DNA of 64,000 bases from contig CM069439.1 in NCBI GenBank assembly GCA_035610365.1, forward strand, positions 4,278,001 to 4,342,000, written 5' to 3'. Numbering within the stretch: position 1 is the stretch's first letter; the number at the start of each line of letters is the position of its first letter. Shown here piece after piece: positions 21,905 to 33,950 of the stretch. Source of the DNA: Aquatica leii. Taxonomy: Eukaryota > Arthropoda > Insecta > Coleoptera > Lampyridae. The notes beneath the pieces are model-generated. The model searched no databases and was not told the DNA's origin. It saw only the letters and a list, made by a program, of their open reading frames with translations. Position numbers and translations under genes: made by a program.

Positions 21905-22463
21905 AGGTGACATTCCTGTATACAAATTTTGAAAAACCTAGATTGACGTCGATTCGTGAGCTGAAAACTACAAACGCCTTGTAGACCTCCATTAAATGAA
22001 GAACAAGAGAAAATTGTATCTACCATGAAACGTGGCCTAGGCAAAAGACATCGATAGTGTTATCGAGCGTTGACTATGAAATCATGCATCAAAAACGCAT
22101 AAGTATTAACTATCAAAAAATTATCACTATTTTTTTAGATCTCACTTCAGTATCTGACACTATGGCCTAGAAAAATTAATCTCAAATACAACACTAATGT
22201 TGAGCGTCCACAAAGTTCAGGTTTTCAAGATCTAAGTTTCTGATTTACCGCAGACCGCTTTAAAATTCACATGTGTTTATGACATTATCTTAGTGCATCA
22301 AACCCCCGATTCTCAAAGCTCGGAAAATCTATTTACACACTACCTACAAAAAATTTCTTCAAAACGTTGGGTTGAAGCGTAACATCAAAGAACCAGAAAC
22401 CATTTCAACAACTTATCGCATACAAGCTGGCCCCAAAATATCTGGAAATGACTATGGATGCAA

Positions 22464-22577
22464 CGAGGGGTTGATCACTGACTACAATTTGGTACACCAT
22501 ATTTACTAATATTTACCAAATAATTACTACATTTACCAATCGTGGTACACCATATTTAGTAGGTGATCAACCCCTCG
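22464..22577. mobile_element. 114-bp MITE with 15-bp TIRs and 8-bp target duplication
   Basis: The element starts CGAGGGGTTGATCAC and ends GTGATCAACCCCTCG, a perfect 15-bp inverted repeat. It is flanked on both sides by GGATGCAA (22,456-22,463 and 22,578-22,585). The paralogous segment in copy A (near 20,070) lacks it and reads straight through the target. Inside, TGGTACACCATATTTA occurs twice in direct orientation. An 8-bp duplication fits hAT-type movement, although the tips do not begin with the usual CA. Confidence 0.88.
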
Positions 22578-23990
22578 GGATGCAAGCAAAAACCAAAAGA
22601 AAATGAAGTTGGAAGAATCTCAGAAGTTGGAGAAAAAAGTAAACTAAATGCCCTACGCTAAAAAAACTCAAAAATTTGTGAGAAACATGCTTCTATCTCC
22701 AATTATTTATCGATCAAAAACCAAGTCCTATCTAGATCTAGTACATGATCTAAAGCTAAAAACAACAACGAATCAAATGCCTTAAGAATTTTTGAACAGT
22801 CCTTCATGCTTAGATAACTCACTCACAACAAACTATAATCAAGACGACAGGATAATCCTAGCTACATGTTCCAGATTCTTTAAAATATGTTGGTACAACT
22901 CTTATTAAAAGCAGCCATTGGTCGTCCGTACCGATCACATGACTATCTAAAATCCCCACATCTTATAGAGTACTTTTACTAATCCATGCCCAAAACATTT
23001 ACTGGCAACTCTATAAAATGATCTACTATTCTAAAGTGAGCTCCTAGAAATTCGCGCTATCCGGCACGTTATTCCAGACTCCAAATCTTAAAGATTTATT
23101 TTCGAAATTTCCCAATGTCTTCAAATACTAGAACACCGATAGTCTCGTTATGCTAATTCTTTTTAAAAAATAAAAGTTAAAAAATCTTTCAGATTGCACT
23201 TTCAAAGACTATTCTAATCCCATATTAAACCGACCCATGACAATGATCAATGATGATCACCGGCAAACCGATCATACAAAAACTTATTTTGTTACAGATC
23301 CAAACTGAATCGAAGACATTGATAATATGCTGATAGCACTACTATACATGAATTCGCATCACTTATCTAAGATCACCCAAAGACAAATTTTTGAACAAGG
23401 TTACAAGCAGAGGCGGATTTATGGAAGCAGGAGCTGTCCCAAAACGCAATGTCACCTTAATTGTATTAATAAAAACCCATAGCCTCAACTTTTTGAACGT
23501 CATAGTAAACAGATCTATAGCTGCCCCCAACAGAAGTTTCTAGATCCGCGTCTGGTTACGATAACTCTAATAGCTCAGCAAAAAGTGTCAAGTGTTAAAT
23601 TAAGAGAAATACAGCAGCATTACATCAAGAATTGCAATGATTAAAATGTATAACCAGATGTACATTCGTTGAAAAACTATAGCAACGAAACGTTATTAAA
23701 CGATCAAAGATAGCGTTACTGAGACGGCACAGCACGTCTACCACAGCCAACGAACTACTATAAGAGTATCAAACACTGTCGAAAATATTCTAGTGAAGTT
23801 TTCAATTGTTTAATATATGCAAGCTCGATTAACATTTATTGTATATTCCCAAATCTCGGTCTACCGGAACTCCCCCAGTAGTCTTACAAATACACACCTC
23901 ATTATGTATTAAAAGTGATTTAGTATTTTGTAATGATTAATTGTTTTCTTTTTTTGCGTTCTACACTTGAGGTATATTTCAAAATTGTTT

Positions 23991-24175
23991 CAGGAGCGTT
24001 TGGACAATAATCCGGTCTCTGACCCCAATTACCCATACGACATTCAAATTCTCTTGAAAGTGAAGATGAATTGAAGTCAGCCATCAATTCCTTAACTGAA
24101 AACTACAAACGCCTCCATTTAAATGAAGACCAGGAGGAAATTGTTGCTACTCTGAAACCGGGTCTAGACAAGAAA
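23991..24175 (+). pseudogene. Exon-like fragment, copy 2
   Basis: After TTGTTTCAG it begins ERLDNNPVSDPNYPYD and continues, after a frame change, into INSLTENYKRLHLNEDQEEI and VATLKPGLDKK followed by a stop. It matches the fragment at 21,813 and the TENYK segments at 19,660 and 21,960. The gene of origin was not identified. Confidence 0.4.
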
Positions 24176-24860
24176 TAGCGCATCAGTGGTGTCGTCTATG
24201 AAATCATGCAACAAAAACATAGGTACATGAATTGTCAAAAAATTATCACTATTTTTGTAGATCTCTTTAGTATTTGACACAATGGTCTAGAAAAAAATAA
24301 TCTGATTTACCGCAGATCGCCTTCAAATTCACATGTGCTTATGTCATTGTCTTAGTGCTTCAAACCCCAGATTCTCAGAGCTCGGAAAAACATTTAAGAA
24401 CCAGAAACCAGCTTCTTTCATCTGTTAAAAAAAGGCTAAAAAGAGAGTCATCAATCTCCTGGGCACAAATTGGCAAAAAATATTCAAAATAATTATATGG
24501 TGTTCCATGAGACACACTTATTTCTTCCAAAATCGGCTAAATCAACCTCGCCTGAGTGAGATCAAAAATATACCCAATGCTCCACAGCGTTTTGAAACTC
24601 CAATAGGCGAACACTGACATCCTGGAAATTCGACCTCTAAATGTCCCTATACGCTCTCAAATACTAGTAATTCACCGATTGTCTCGTGTTGTGGATTAAA
24701 AGTTTAAAAACCGGTCTTCGGCAATATCCAGGAACAGACTAAAAATACCATCATAAAACATATCATTTAAAACCTTAACGTTTTACAAATCCGAACTGAG
24801 TGTCCAGCTTTGAAACGACCTGTGTTGTCTATAGTTTATAACATCCCCCAGTTATACCAC

Positions 24861-26960
24861 CAGAACTTGCCAAAATTACTTCAGGAACTCATGTATTAAC
24901 AATTTGATTTAGAGGTTTCTGTACTCCAAACGTCAAATGTTAAGATTGAAGGTGATTTGAGTGACTCTAAACCGAAGGAAGGTGAAAACAAGTGATAGAA
25001 AAGGAGTAAACAAAAGAGAAAACAGATTTTTACAACACAGACCCGATTGAAAGCTTAAAGATTCTTTGCCAGTTCTTTTAAGTAACTAAATCATCCACTT
25101 TAGGAATGGATAATCCAAAACTGGTCCCATATCCAACTAGGATAAGTTTTGAGAAACTTCATACTCATATATGAGTAACATTAAAATTTAGCAATTACAC
25201 AAATACTCAAATATTTATGACAATAACACTAGACAGGTCATTCATGACAGTTCCAAGTTCCAGCTATTTATTTTATCTCTGTAACATAAAAAAGTAAGTT
25301 TTGGTTTCGAAACCTAAAGAATTTCTTCTTAAAAGAAATTGTTTACCTTATAAGTAGTAAGGGAATATCCACATATATTTAATTTAGTTTTAACGATAAT
25401 TGTAATTAGCTTAATGGCCATAATAGAAAATGAATCGTAATGTTAATGTTAAAACCTATTACATTATGAATGAATGTGAAATTACCGAGAATTGCGAATC
25501 GAAATAGAAAAGCAACTCGGGTTTGAAATACCGGTTTAAGCAAGCCATGTAAAGATCGGTGTACATAAAAGTAAAATATACCATTTTGGTATTGGAGACA
25601 AAATCAATAGAATCCATACCCCTTTCCCCTATAGATAGAGGATTTAATGTAGTATGAATCTTGAGATTTAAAGATTGGCGGGTGCTATACTTAACAGGAT
25701 TAAGAAGGTCCACGGTTTTGTGAACCAGAATCAAAGTTTTGAGTGTAAATAGTGGATACACCTTGAAATACACAAGGTGGTTTGGCGCCAGACGGGTTCC
25801 ATTGTAACATGGCTTCCTAAAATAGCGATTATGCACACCCTTCATTATATACACTTATTTATTGCACCGTATTTGTTTGGGTTATAAAATTAACAACAAA
25901 ATAACGCAATCATGTTAGTTTGAGCGAATCGCGCGTTCGCTAAGAGCGGAGCAGGCCCAGTTAAAATTATTAGTACGGCTGCGTACGCACCTGCGTGTAT
26001 GTATCACATTTAACACAAAAACATGTCTGTTAGCGCCGTTTTGTATTATCTCAATTATTTGGTGCACTTTTCGAATTCACGAGACACAAATCCACATTTT
26101 TACGCAGGTAGATAAACAATTATCACTACGAGAGGTACATTAACAACACATTGTCTATTATCGATCGAAGGCAGTCATAGTTGGTAATGCCCGACATTAT
26201 TTTAGTAACAGCCATATTACAGGAGTTTGCGCATTTCTAACTTGTATTGAAATTTTGACATACCTTTCAGATGTGCTACGGTCATTACTTTTGATTTTTG
26301 CACGATTATGAGCCCACTGTTCGATTACATTTGTTAAAAACTACAAAACAAACCATAACATTGCACGCGTCCAGCCTTAAGCTTTTCTAAATTATATTTT
26401 TTAACATTACTAACTAGTGCTATCTAGCGGTGGCATATCCAAGCAACGCCTTTGTTGTCCTGTCATTTATTTCGCTGCGACGTTGTCTTTCGGTCCAATA
26501 CCAACTGCGATGTCTCATTACATGTTGCCGTATACAGCATTTTAAAAAAAAATCTTTATTTGTTAATAATAAATTACACTTGCGATCTAAATATATATAA
26601 TTATATGCGTAACTAATTATTCTAAACCATCAGTACCCAACCTTAATTCGCTCGCAGTCAACCAGAACGCCCTTTTATAAAAATAATCAAAACAAGGAGT
26701 TTTCAACTTAACTACGAAATTTATAATAATTATTTAAGTTACAAACGAGATCACATTTGAAAGATGACTAAAAATAATAATTGCGAGTACATGTTTAAAT
26801 GCTGATATTAGAAGAATGTTGCTTAATTTGTAACACTTTTGATAAATAAATTTCTTGCAAAAAGAGGATTACATTTTTAAGTTTTCATCGGTCACTTCTT
26901 TTAAAATATGCGCATCACGACTTAGTTTGAAAAAATAGATTCATAATAACTGATTTATTG
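24861..26960. other. Stretch with no recognised gene; CpG-containing patch near 25.93-26.0 kb
   Basis: Mostly AT-rich. A 131-codon minus frame at 25,459-25,854 has no recognisable feature and is not called. At 25,926-25,996 the sequence is unusually rich in CG dinucleotides, including TGCGTACGCA at 25,980-25,989. This could be a promoter or first-exon region, but nothing proves it. Confidence 0.4.
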
Positions 26961-27140
26961 TGTACCGTCAAACGGGGTGAAACGGATCAAAATTTTCGAT
27001 TTTTGGTATTTTTTCATACTTTTTTGGAAAGAAAAAAATCTGGAAAAAATATATGTTAAACACACATATCTGGGGCACATATTACTGGAACAATTTCCCA
27101 AAATGACCTATTAGATTTTGGAATTTTTTTTTTCAAAAAG

Positions 27141-27179
27141 TGATCCGTTTCACCCCGTGTGTCGGGGTGAAACGGATCA
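27141..27179. repeat. Perfect palindrome built from the pogo terminal motif
   Basis: TGATCCGTTTCACCCC (27,141-27,156) and GGGGTGAAACGGATCA (27,164-27,179) are exact inverted copies separated by 7 bases. Each arm equals the terminal-repeat core. It lies about 175 bp inside the left end and is likely a transposase-binding site, or the junction of an ancestral end duplication. Confidence 0.85.
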
Positions 27180-27373
27180 GGTGTTTAAATACCATTATTT
27201 TGCTTTTTAACACTCTTCAGGGTGAAATGAATCACAAAAAGAATTTTTAAAATATTTTGCAAGCGGTTTTTATTAGAAAAGTTAAATAAAATACGCGTCT
27301 TTAGTACATTTTTATTAAAGAAATATAAAAAAACTTAAACTAGGTAAAAAGGTATGAAAAATATTATTGATGC

Positions 27374-29113
27374 TTATTCTAAATTATAATTTGAGATTGT
27401 CTTAAAAGTAAATGTTCCTCTTCTTAGGGGGATTGCATGAATTTTTTTTATAATTTGCTCTTGCTTGACCACTACGATATCGTCAATTTCGGGATAGGCA
27501 AAAGTTATTTCTTTTTTTGACGACTTCTTCCTTAAACATTTAACTGCAGCTTCTTCACCTAAAATTGCTTCAATTTTAGCAGCAAAAAATCGATCTCTTT
27601 TGTTCGTGACAAATTTCACAATAACAAAGTCTCCAAGCTGAAAATGTTCATCAATGCTCACAGGTAGTAAGTCTTCTGAAACGTCGTCATCTTGCACGTC
27701 TGACAAACTCGCATCAATGCCATCTTCCTTCTCTTCGGAGCTTTCTTTTTCTTCTTGAAGGTCTTTCGTACAAACACTTTTTCCTGCTATGACGTTAACT
27801 CTTTTTTCCCTCTTTGGATTTTCGCCCGAGACCGTTCTTAGTTCTCTTAAATGATCAACTATGGTGTTCGCCCATCTTTGCTCTACTCTTGCTTCCTCGT
27901 TCTCTTCATTATTGTCTTCTCTGTTTTTCAAGTGTTCAATCTTTTTGAGGGTGTGATCGGGATTAAATGGCACAATGCCACACGCTTTAAAACCTGCTTT
28001 GGTGTTTAAGACCAATTGCAGTCCCACTTCTTCTATTGCTTCTTTTACCAATGCAGGAAAAACGGTTTTCGGAAGAACACCTCTGTGTTTGATCTTCCAC
28101 TTTGTGAGAACATTGCGCCAAGCACGCTTTAGGGGTCAAAAATAGGCAACATCAAGGGGTTGCAGTAAATCTGTAGAATTCGGCGGTAAAAGTATGAATC
28201 GTATGTTATTTTTTTCGCACTGATCAATGACGTTAATTGTAAGGTGGCTACATAAATTGTCTCCTATCATGACCTTTGAGCCTTCTAACTTTTTAAAGTA
28301 GGGCAGAGCAATTGATATGAACCAGTCCTCAAATGTTGTACTGTCAAACCAGCCATTCACCGATCTGTTGTACCGTGCACCTGGAAAACCCTTTTCTGCC
28401 CACCCTTCGTACATATGTTTTGCCCTATATACAATGTAAGGCGGCAGGAGTGTTCCATCACTAGCAACCGAAAACATGACGCTTGTACTGGTTTTCGATG
28501 TATCGATAACTCGATGAGCGTGTTTAGATCCCCTTCTTACGACGACTTTTACAGCTCCTGGGTCGTCTGTAAAATTGGTCTCATCATAATTAATGACATT
28601 TGATGGTGGAACACCTTCCAGAGACTCTCCAAGATGCCGAAAATACTGTTCAACTGTTTCGTAGGAGACGGCAGCCCTAACTCTTTTCGTATTTTCAGCT
28701 AATTTTACTGTAAGATCCTTGTGTCGCTCCATGAATGTTTTGAACCAATCTGTGCCTGGCATGTTGTCTTTGAATCCCATTTCAGTTTTTCCTGCTCTGT
28801 TTAGATATTGCTGTACCATATACCGAATGTCAATACTTTGTAGAGGAAATCCCCAATCCGCACATACTAACAAACATACCACCAGCTTCCTTTCCTCGAG
28901 GTCAAAAAGGACTGGTTGTCCCCCAATTTTTTTGGACTCTCTGTTTGCGCGATATCTCCGCTGCAAGGTCGTGTAAGGGACTGCATACATCTCAGAAGCT
29001 CTTCTTATAGACATACGACTATTTGCAACAGCAGCCACTGCTCGTTCCATATAAACTGGATCATACTGAAATTTTCTTGTGGGTCCCAATTTTTTTATAT
29101 ATTTTCGAGGCAT
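27374..29113 (-). pseudogene. pogo-like transposase with a single in-frame stop
   Basis: The frame opens at MPRKYIKK (29,113; a start 13 codons upstream at 29,152 is possible). It has a psq-type helix-turn-helix (about residues 15-60) and the DDE_1 catalytic domain with aspartates at about 177 (NYDETNF), 285 (VMIGDNLCSH) and 321 (LLQPLDVAYF), a DD35D spacing. A TGA at 28,136-28,138 follows YF. The same frame then continues with PLKRAWRNVLTKWKIKHRGV and VKEAIEEVGLQLVLNTKAGF through an acidic tail to the stop at 27,374. There are 580 codons in all, with one nonsense change and no frameshift. The stop lies beyond all three catalytic residues, so a truncated product might still be made. Confidence 0.92.
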
Positions 29114-29796
29114 GGTGCAGATATCTGTAAACAAAAAAAAACACGTGTTCACAGATAGGTAGGTAGGTAAATATGTAAATTACACGGACTTAGTGAGGCA
29201 GGCATAAATTAAAAACAAAATCCTAACCTTACTGTAGAGGTTTGGACCACCCTTGCTATATCCGCTTCCAAGAAATCCTCCCCCCCCTCAATAATTCTTT
29301 TTCATGAAAGTAAATAATACTAGGTTAGTAGTACATTTTGATTGTTTTTTACTGCTGCTTTTTTACTAGGTACCTACTAGGTTACGTTCCTCGCAAAAGA
29401 TGATCCGTTTCACCCCCTAAACTTGAAATTTTTTACACAAATAATTCTCAAACTTGAACCACAAAAGATTAAAAAAAATTTTTTTTTAATTGATGAAGTC
29501 GACTAATTAGGTAACTCAAAAAAACTTACCAGAACTCTCCAACGTGTACCGCTTACTCTGTGGATATCAACGTTTTTATGTTTTGTAAAAACTACGCATG
29601 TATCACTTTTTCTTTAGTCGTGAATAACACTCGTACGCAACGCGACCGACCTATCTCGTCACACTCTTACCAACGACTGATCTAACGTTTATTTGCCGAA
29701 TATCGTAGGCATACTATAAATCCTAAAAACATTCCGTAAAAAAGCATCGGTGACCCGTTTTACCCCTTATGATCCTTTTCACCCCGTTTGACGGTA

Positions 29797-30340
29797 TTTT
29801 CCTACTGACTACAAATGGTACAAATTAGGAGACATGGTGGTCTAAAGTTGTACCTTTGGTATTGTAATTTGTACCCGGTAAAGTTCTATCTCTCTGTAAC
29901 AGAAATGCTTGCTGAGGACGTTAAAGAAAATACTGCCAACATTTTATTGTGTATTGACAAGTCAACGTCAAAAAATTCTAAAAAATTATAAGTCAAACAA
30001 CAGTTTGTTAAACATTAATCATTTCAAAGCTAACGCCAAAATGTTATATAACTTTTCTTTGTCTTTATGCTGCAAAAATTATTTATTCAATGAAAAATCA
30101 ATTTTATTTGATCGTCGGAAAGAGAGACGCCTGGTACGCCAGAAAAAAATATTTCACTTTTTCCTGGTTTTTCGGAAAAAGTATTCTTTATAGGTCTTGT
30201 TTTCCCTTTCTCTTTCTTTCAATATTTTGCCACATAACACAACACAAGAACAAAATCATTTTATTTCACTATAGTCCTTGTAGGGTTATGAAATTGTTTT
30301 TTATTTTTCCTCTCTGAAATATTAAAGTTTATTTTTAGCG
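29797..30340. other. No recognised gene
   Basis: AT-rich spacer between the pogo element and the LINE remnant. The overlapping plus frames at 29,909-30,317 are K/F-rich low complexity and not called. Confidence 0.45.
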
Positions 30341-32265
30341 CATGCTTGTGAGACTACACCAAATTCTGAAAGCAGCAATGACACTTGTAGTCAAAACTTG
30401 ATGAAAGGAGCTGATTGTGTTATTACCAGCAGCAGCACTCTTTGTAAAGACCGTCACCAGCTACAAAGTGATGATCTCACCCATCTGGAATACATTTTTT
30501 GCTATTTCAATAGTTGCAGCTCTACCATAGCTTTTATCGAGCAGTTAGCATCACATGCGGCCTCAGTCAGTTTTCTAAAACCTTGATGTAGTAAGTTTTC
30601 AAGGACTTAAAAATAAACACGTCGAAACGCTGCATCCTGCGAGTAGTGTGGTTTGGTACCCGTAGCATTATGATGCCATTGCATTAGGTGCTTTTCTAAA
30701 TATTGAAAAAGTATTTGACGATGCTATCTTCACTTCCATTGCAAAGACAATAAAGATAAAAGGCATCTCACCTGTAGTACGTAACTGAGTCAACTCAAAA
30801 AATTAGGCGGTAATAGCTACTTTTTACGGTAGCATTGTAGAAGTCAATGTTGTTGGCGGGTACCCACAAAACTTGGTGCTGTGTACCCTACTCGTTATGG
30901 ACAGCCTACTACAAGAACTAGAAGACGGAGAGGTGTTTGTTTCAAGATACGCCAACAATCTCATCATTACGAGAAAAGGGAAATCTGGGGTAACTGTATC
31001 TACACTGCAGAGTGCACTAAACATTGTCGAAAACTGGTGATAATAAACCCAATCAAAAGGAGCTACGCTTTCGATGACAAAAGAAGTCAAATTACTCTTG
31101 ATATCCAACTGAGTTTCAAAGCTCATCTAGGAAACGTCACAACAAAAGTCATCAAATTTTTTAATGCAAGCAAAAGAATAGTTTGTCACACATGGTGACA
31201 TCACATTGGTACGGTGTAAAAGTTTTTAAACTGAGCAAAGTACAGAGATTTGGCATGTCTGGTGATAATCTGCAATGAGAACTGCGCTCACAACAATCAT
31301 GGGATCACTACTTTCACTTCAACCATTACACCTCGTTATAATGATAGAAGTAAGACGATCAGCATACAGGTTCCAAATAAATAAAGACGCTTTAACAACA
31401 GGGATCTACAAACCGAGTATATAAAACTATCAACTGCGTGAAGAAACAATCTTAAAACAACTTAAAAGTGATGACGAAACGGTTCCGGGCGCGGTTAAAG
31501 AAACTATCTGCTAGACAGATTGGCTCAAAAATTGCAGCGACAAAAATGTCAGAATATAAAAAGGCAGGCACATTATTGACTCTAGATCATACACAAACAG
31601 TTCGATAACGATGATGTCTAACAGTCAAGCAGCACTGCTAGCGCTCAAGTTGCCAGTAGTAGTAATCTAGAAATATTGGTGGCTTGCTAACAAATGAAGC
31701 TAGTCTAGATATTAAAAAAACTAGGATGTAACGGAAATCCTAACAGTAAACGCACTAGCTAAAACAGACACAAGAGCGACATATATCTGATCTGAACTTG
31801 CTTTCGGTACAATACCAGAAAAGAAATGTAGCAAACTAGCAGCGAAACATAGCAAACTAAAGAAAAGCTCTGCGAGAATGAAGCACACAAAACTCTTTTT
31901 TACAGAACTAGAATTGAACTCTGAAACTGACAAGTCTAATAACAGTACAAAGGTCTTAACAAACATATGTATAAAATGGAATTGCAAAGTAGCCTTTTAT
32001 GCCACGGATTCTAGAAAACTTTGCTATGTGAATGCATAGCATACGAAACGCAGCGCACAGTGATTATCGGCAAATCAAAGCTAACCGAAGATGTCTCAAA
32101 AAAACCTTAGAATAAGCTTCTAGACTTCATAGACGAAATAGAACTGCTGGTGGAGTAACAATAAAAAGACCACAATGCAGCGACGTCAGAGAAATCACCT
32201 CTTACAGAATGGTTATGGTTCCAGTGCCCGTCTAAAAGAATAATCAAAGAGTTTGCACACTTGGT
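30340..32265 (+). pseudogene. Non-LTR retrotransposon (LINE) reverse transcriptase remnant
   Basis: Plus-strand pieces in several frames follow the order of a LINE RT: ALGAFLNIEKVFDDAIFTSI (near 30,690), MDSLLQELEDGEVFVS-type text near 30,900, YANNLIITRKGKSGV (near 30,945; the catalytic YADD is altered), and LDIQLSFKAHLGNVTTKVIK (near 31,100). C-terminal thumb text, TALTTIMGSLLSLQPL, lies near 31,285. This fits the R1/Jockey-type clades. Numerous stops and frameshifts show it is dead. Ends were not found; the tandem array starts directly downstream. Confidence 0.65.
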
Positions 32266-32269
32266 CAAA

Positions 32270-33950
32270 TATACGACTAAAAGTGGTACTAATGATTTAG
32301 TTGGGGCTCCAACGCCGAGTTCGGGAGCATAGAGTTTTTAAAAAAAATCAACATTGGATAGATGAAGACGACGACTGCACTGACACAGTACGTAATCATA
32401 TTGATCACTCTGCACTGTCTTTACTTAATGCTTTTCTTTGAGACCTACAACATTTTTGTGGTTTATTTCGAATCCGGATTCGTCTACATTAAATACACTG
32501 GTTTCAGTCAACTTGTATTCGTTCATGTATCTTTCGAGAACGTCATAAAAATCTGTCGTACGACTAAACTTTGAAATATTTACGAAGAACGTAGTTTCTG
32601 GTTTACGGAGGATATGCGTGGGCGGCTGTTTCTAAACGCAGTGTCTTTTTTAAGACCATGGTGTTTGACAACATCAAAAACTTTTTTTATGTGTATGATT
32701 GTTAAACCGAACATTCGCTTTTCAAGATTCAGTATGTGTTTTTCAAGTTTATGCACCAATTGTTTTTAAAATTTTTTTTGCTCGATTTCATATACTTTTT
32801 AATGGCTGGTTTGGAAACGTTAAAGGCGCTTAAAGGCCGATTGTAGAACTTCTTTCGACTACTGGCGCTATTTTACATTAAGCAACGCTGTATTCTGAAA
32901 TATTAAAGGAATAACCATTAGTTTTTAAATAACATACAATGATAAGTTTGTAATGCAATTTTCCATTCGGGATAATTCTCGTGATGTCGTTATCACACAA
33001 GCTGAGCTTTTGTCACACGTCGAAGGGAACATTTTCAGAGCCCGGAACTGATTGATTGCACCGTGAAGTTTCGCTTTTATAGACCGGTCTCCGATCAATA
33101 AAACTGGTTTCCAAATCTCCGGTAAAGAAAAACTAGAATCTCGGTTACTATTAGCTTATGTGATAACGACAACACAGGAATTATCCAGAATGGAAAATTG
33201 TATTACAAATCCAACCCGCAAAAACCTAAATTCTACTGTAATGATAAGTTTCTTAAAATTGTACCAATTCATTATTTGAACTCTTACTGCCATAACTCTA
33301 ATAGTAGATTTACGTGAGTAGTTAAAGTATAGCACTGAAACCGACCGATAAAAAGCTATTGGCCAAGAACAATTTAACATCAACTTATCGCAAAAAACGA
33401 AAAAAAAATTTTGTTGCACGACCATAAGAAATACGTTGATGTCAACTTATATATCCTTTTTACAGTTCTTGATGCAGAGGTTCTGTCCTTATCTAAGCTA
33501 TTTTTTTCCTACAACCTATCAAACTATTTTTCTAAAACTCTTTAGTGAGAGTGTTGTCTCGGCATTCCTAAATAAACGACGTTTAAAGGATTGCATAACT
33601 AGTGTCAGACACAAACATTAAAGCTACAGAAAACATAAAAATAATCTTGATCGAAGTGTTTTTAAGAATCTCTGTCTGCAATTACATTAAGACAATGAAA
33701 TGTACCTCGCTGACACTATAATCTAAAAAGACAGATCAGCTTAAAAATTCCAAAACATACTTGATAAACCCGGGTTTATTTTTAAAAATGTTTTTTTGTA
33801 TCATGAACGTTTTATCAAATCTCTCTGCAAGCAAAAGAGACAATTCTAGAGCAAAAGTTACGTTTAAACTTTTGTCAGATCAAACTGTCATTGACTACAA
33901 AAGAAACTAAGTTTGTTTTCTCGATTTCACAACGGATCTTCAGAAGTTTA
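32270..33950 (-). pseudogene. Array unit 1: truncated pogo-type transposase
   Basis: On the minus strand, VSKPAIKKYMKSS (near 32,800) and LEKHILNLEKRMFGLTIIHI (near 32,740) match the DNA-binding/linker pattern of psq-type DDE transposases. Text near 32,540-32,340 matches the start of the catalytic domain (the D.TGF region and a region ending near GAP). Reading frames are interrupted, and the catalytic domain is cut at the unit border. The short open frames at 32,362 and 33,156 are shadows. Confidence 0.6.

Larger units (their letters stand above)
19590..24860 (+). repeat. Three diverged direct copies of a 2.2-kb segment
   Basis: Shared landmarks recur in the same order. CTGAAAACTACAAAC is at about 19,660, 21,960 and 24,100. 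TCTGATTTACCGCAGA is at about 19,845, 22,240 and 24,301. AAGAACCAGAAACCA is at about 20,000, 22,388 and 24,398. ACCGATTGTCTCG (or ATAGTCTCG) is at about 20,600, 23,130 and 24,672. Spacing is 2.1-2.3 kb; the third copy is cut short at about 24,860. Copies A/B and B/C are joined by an exon-like piece after a splice-acceptor-like TTGTTTCAG (about 21,813 and 23,991). All are broken by stops, so this is an old tandem segmental duplication of unidentified origin. Confidence 0.75.
26965..29794 (-). mobile_element. pogo-like DNA transposon, copy 2 (complete)
   Basis: It is 2,830 bp long. The ends are CCGTCAAACGGGGTGAAA at 26,965 and its inverted counterpart TTTCACCCCGTTTGACGG ending at 29,794. TA flanks both sides (26,963-26,964 and 29,795-29,796). 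It carries one transposase gene on the minus strand. The terminal motif is repeated inside: as a perfect palindrome at 27,141-27,179, singly at 27,219, and as TGATCCGTTTCACCCC near 29,400. It is very similar to the partial copy at 1-1,492, so the family moved recently. Confidence 0.93.

Noticed and set aside
25459..25854. 131-codon minus-strand frame
   Set aside because: No recognisable domain, signal or codon pattern, no splice context, and no repeat. A chance frame cannot be excluded, so it was not called as a gene.
28415..29158. Plus-strand open frames over the pogo element (also 96-657)
   Set aside because: They are exact antisense shadows of the transposase frame, repeated in both copies, and have no independent motif.
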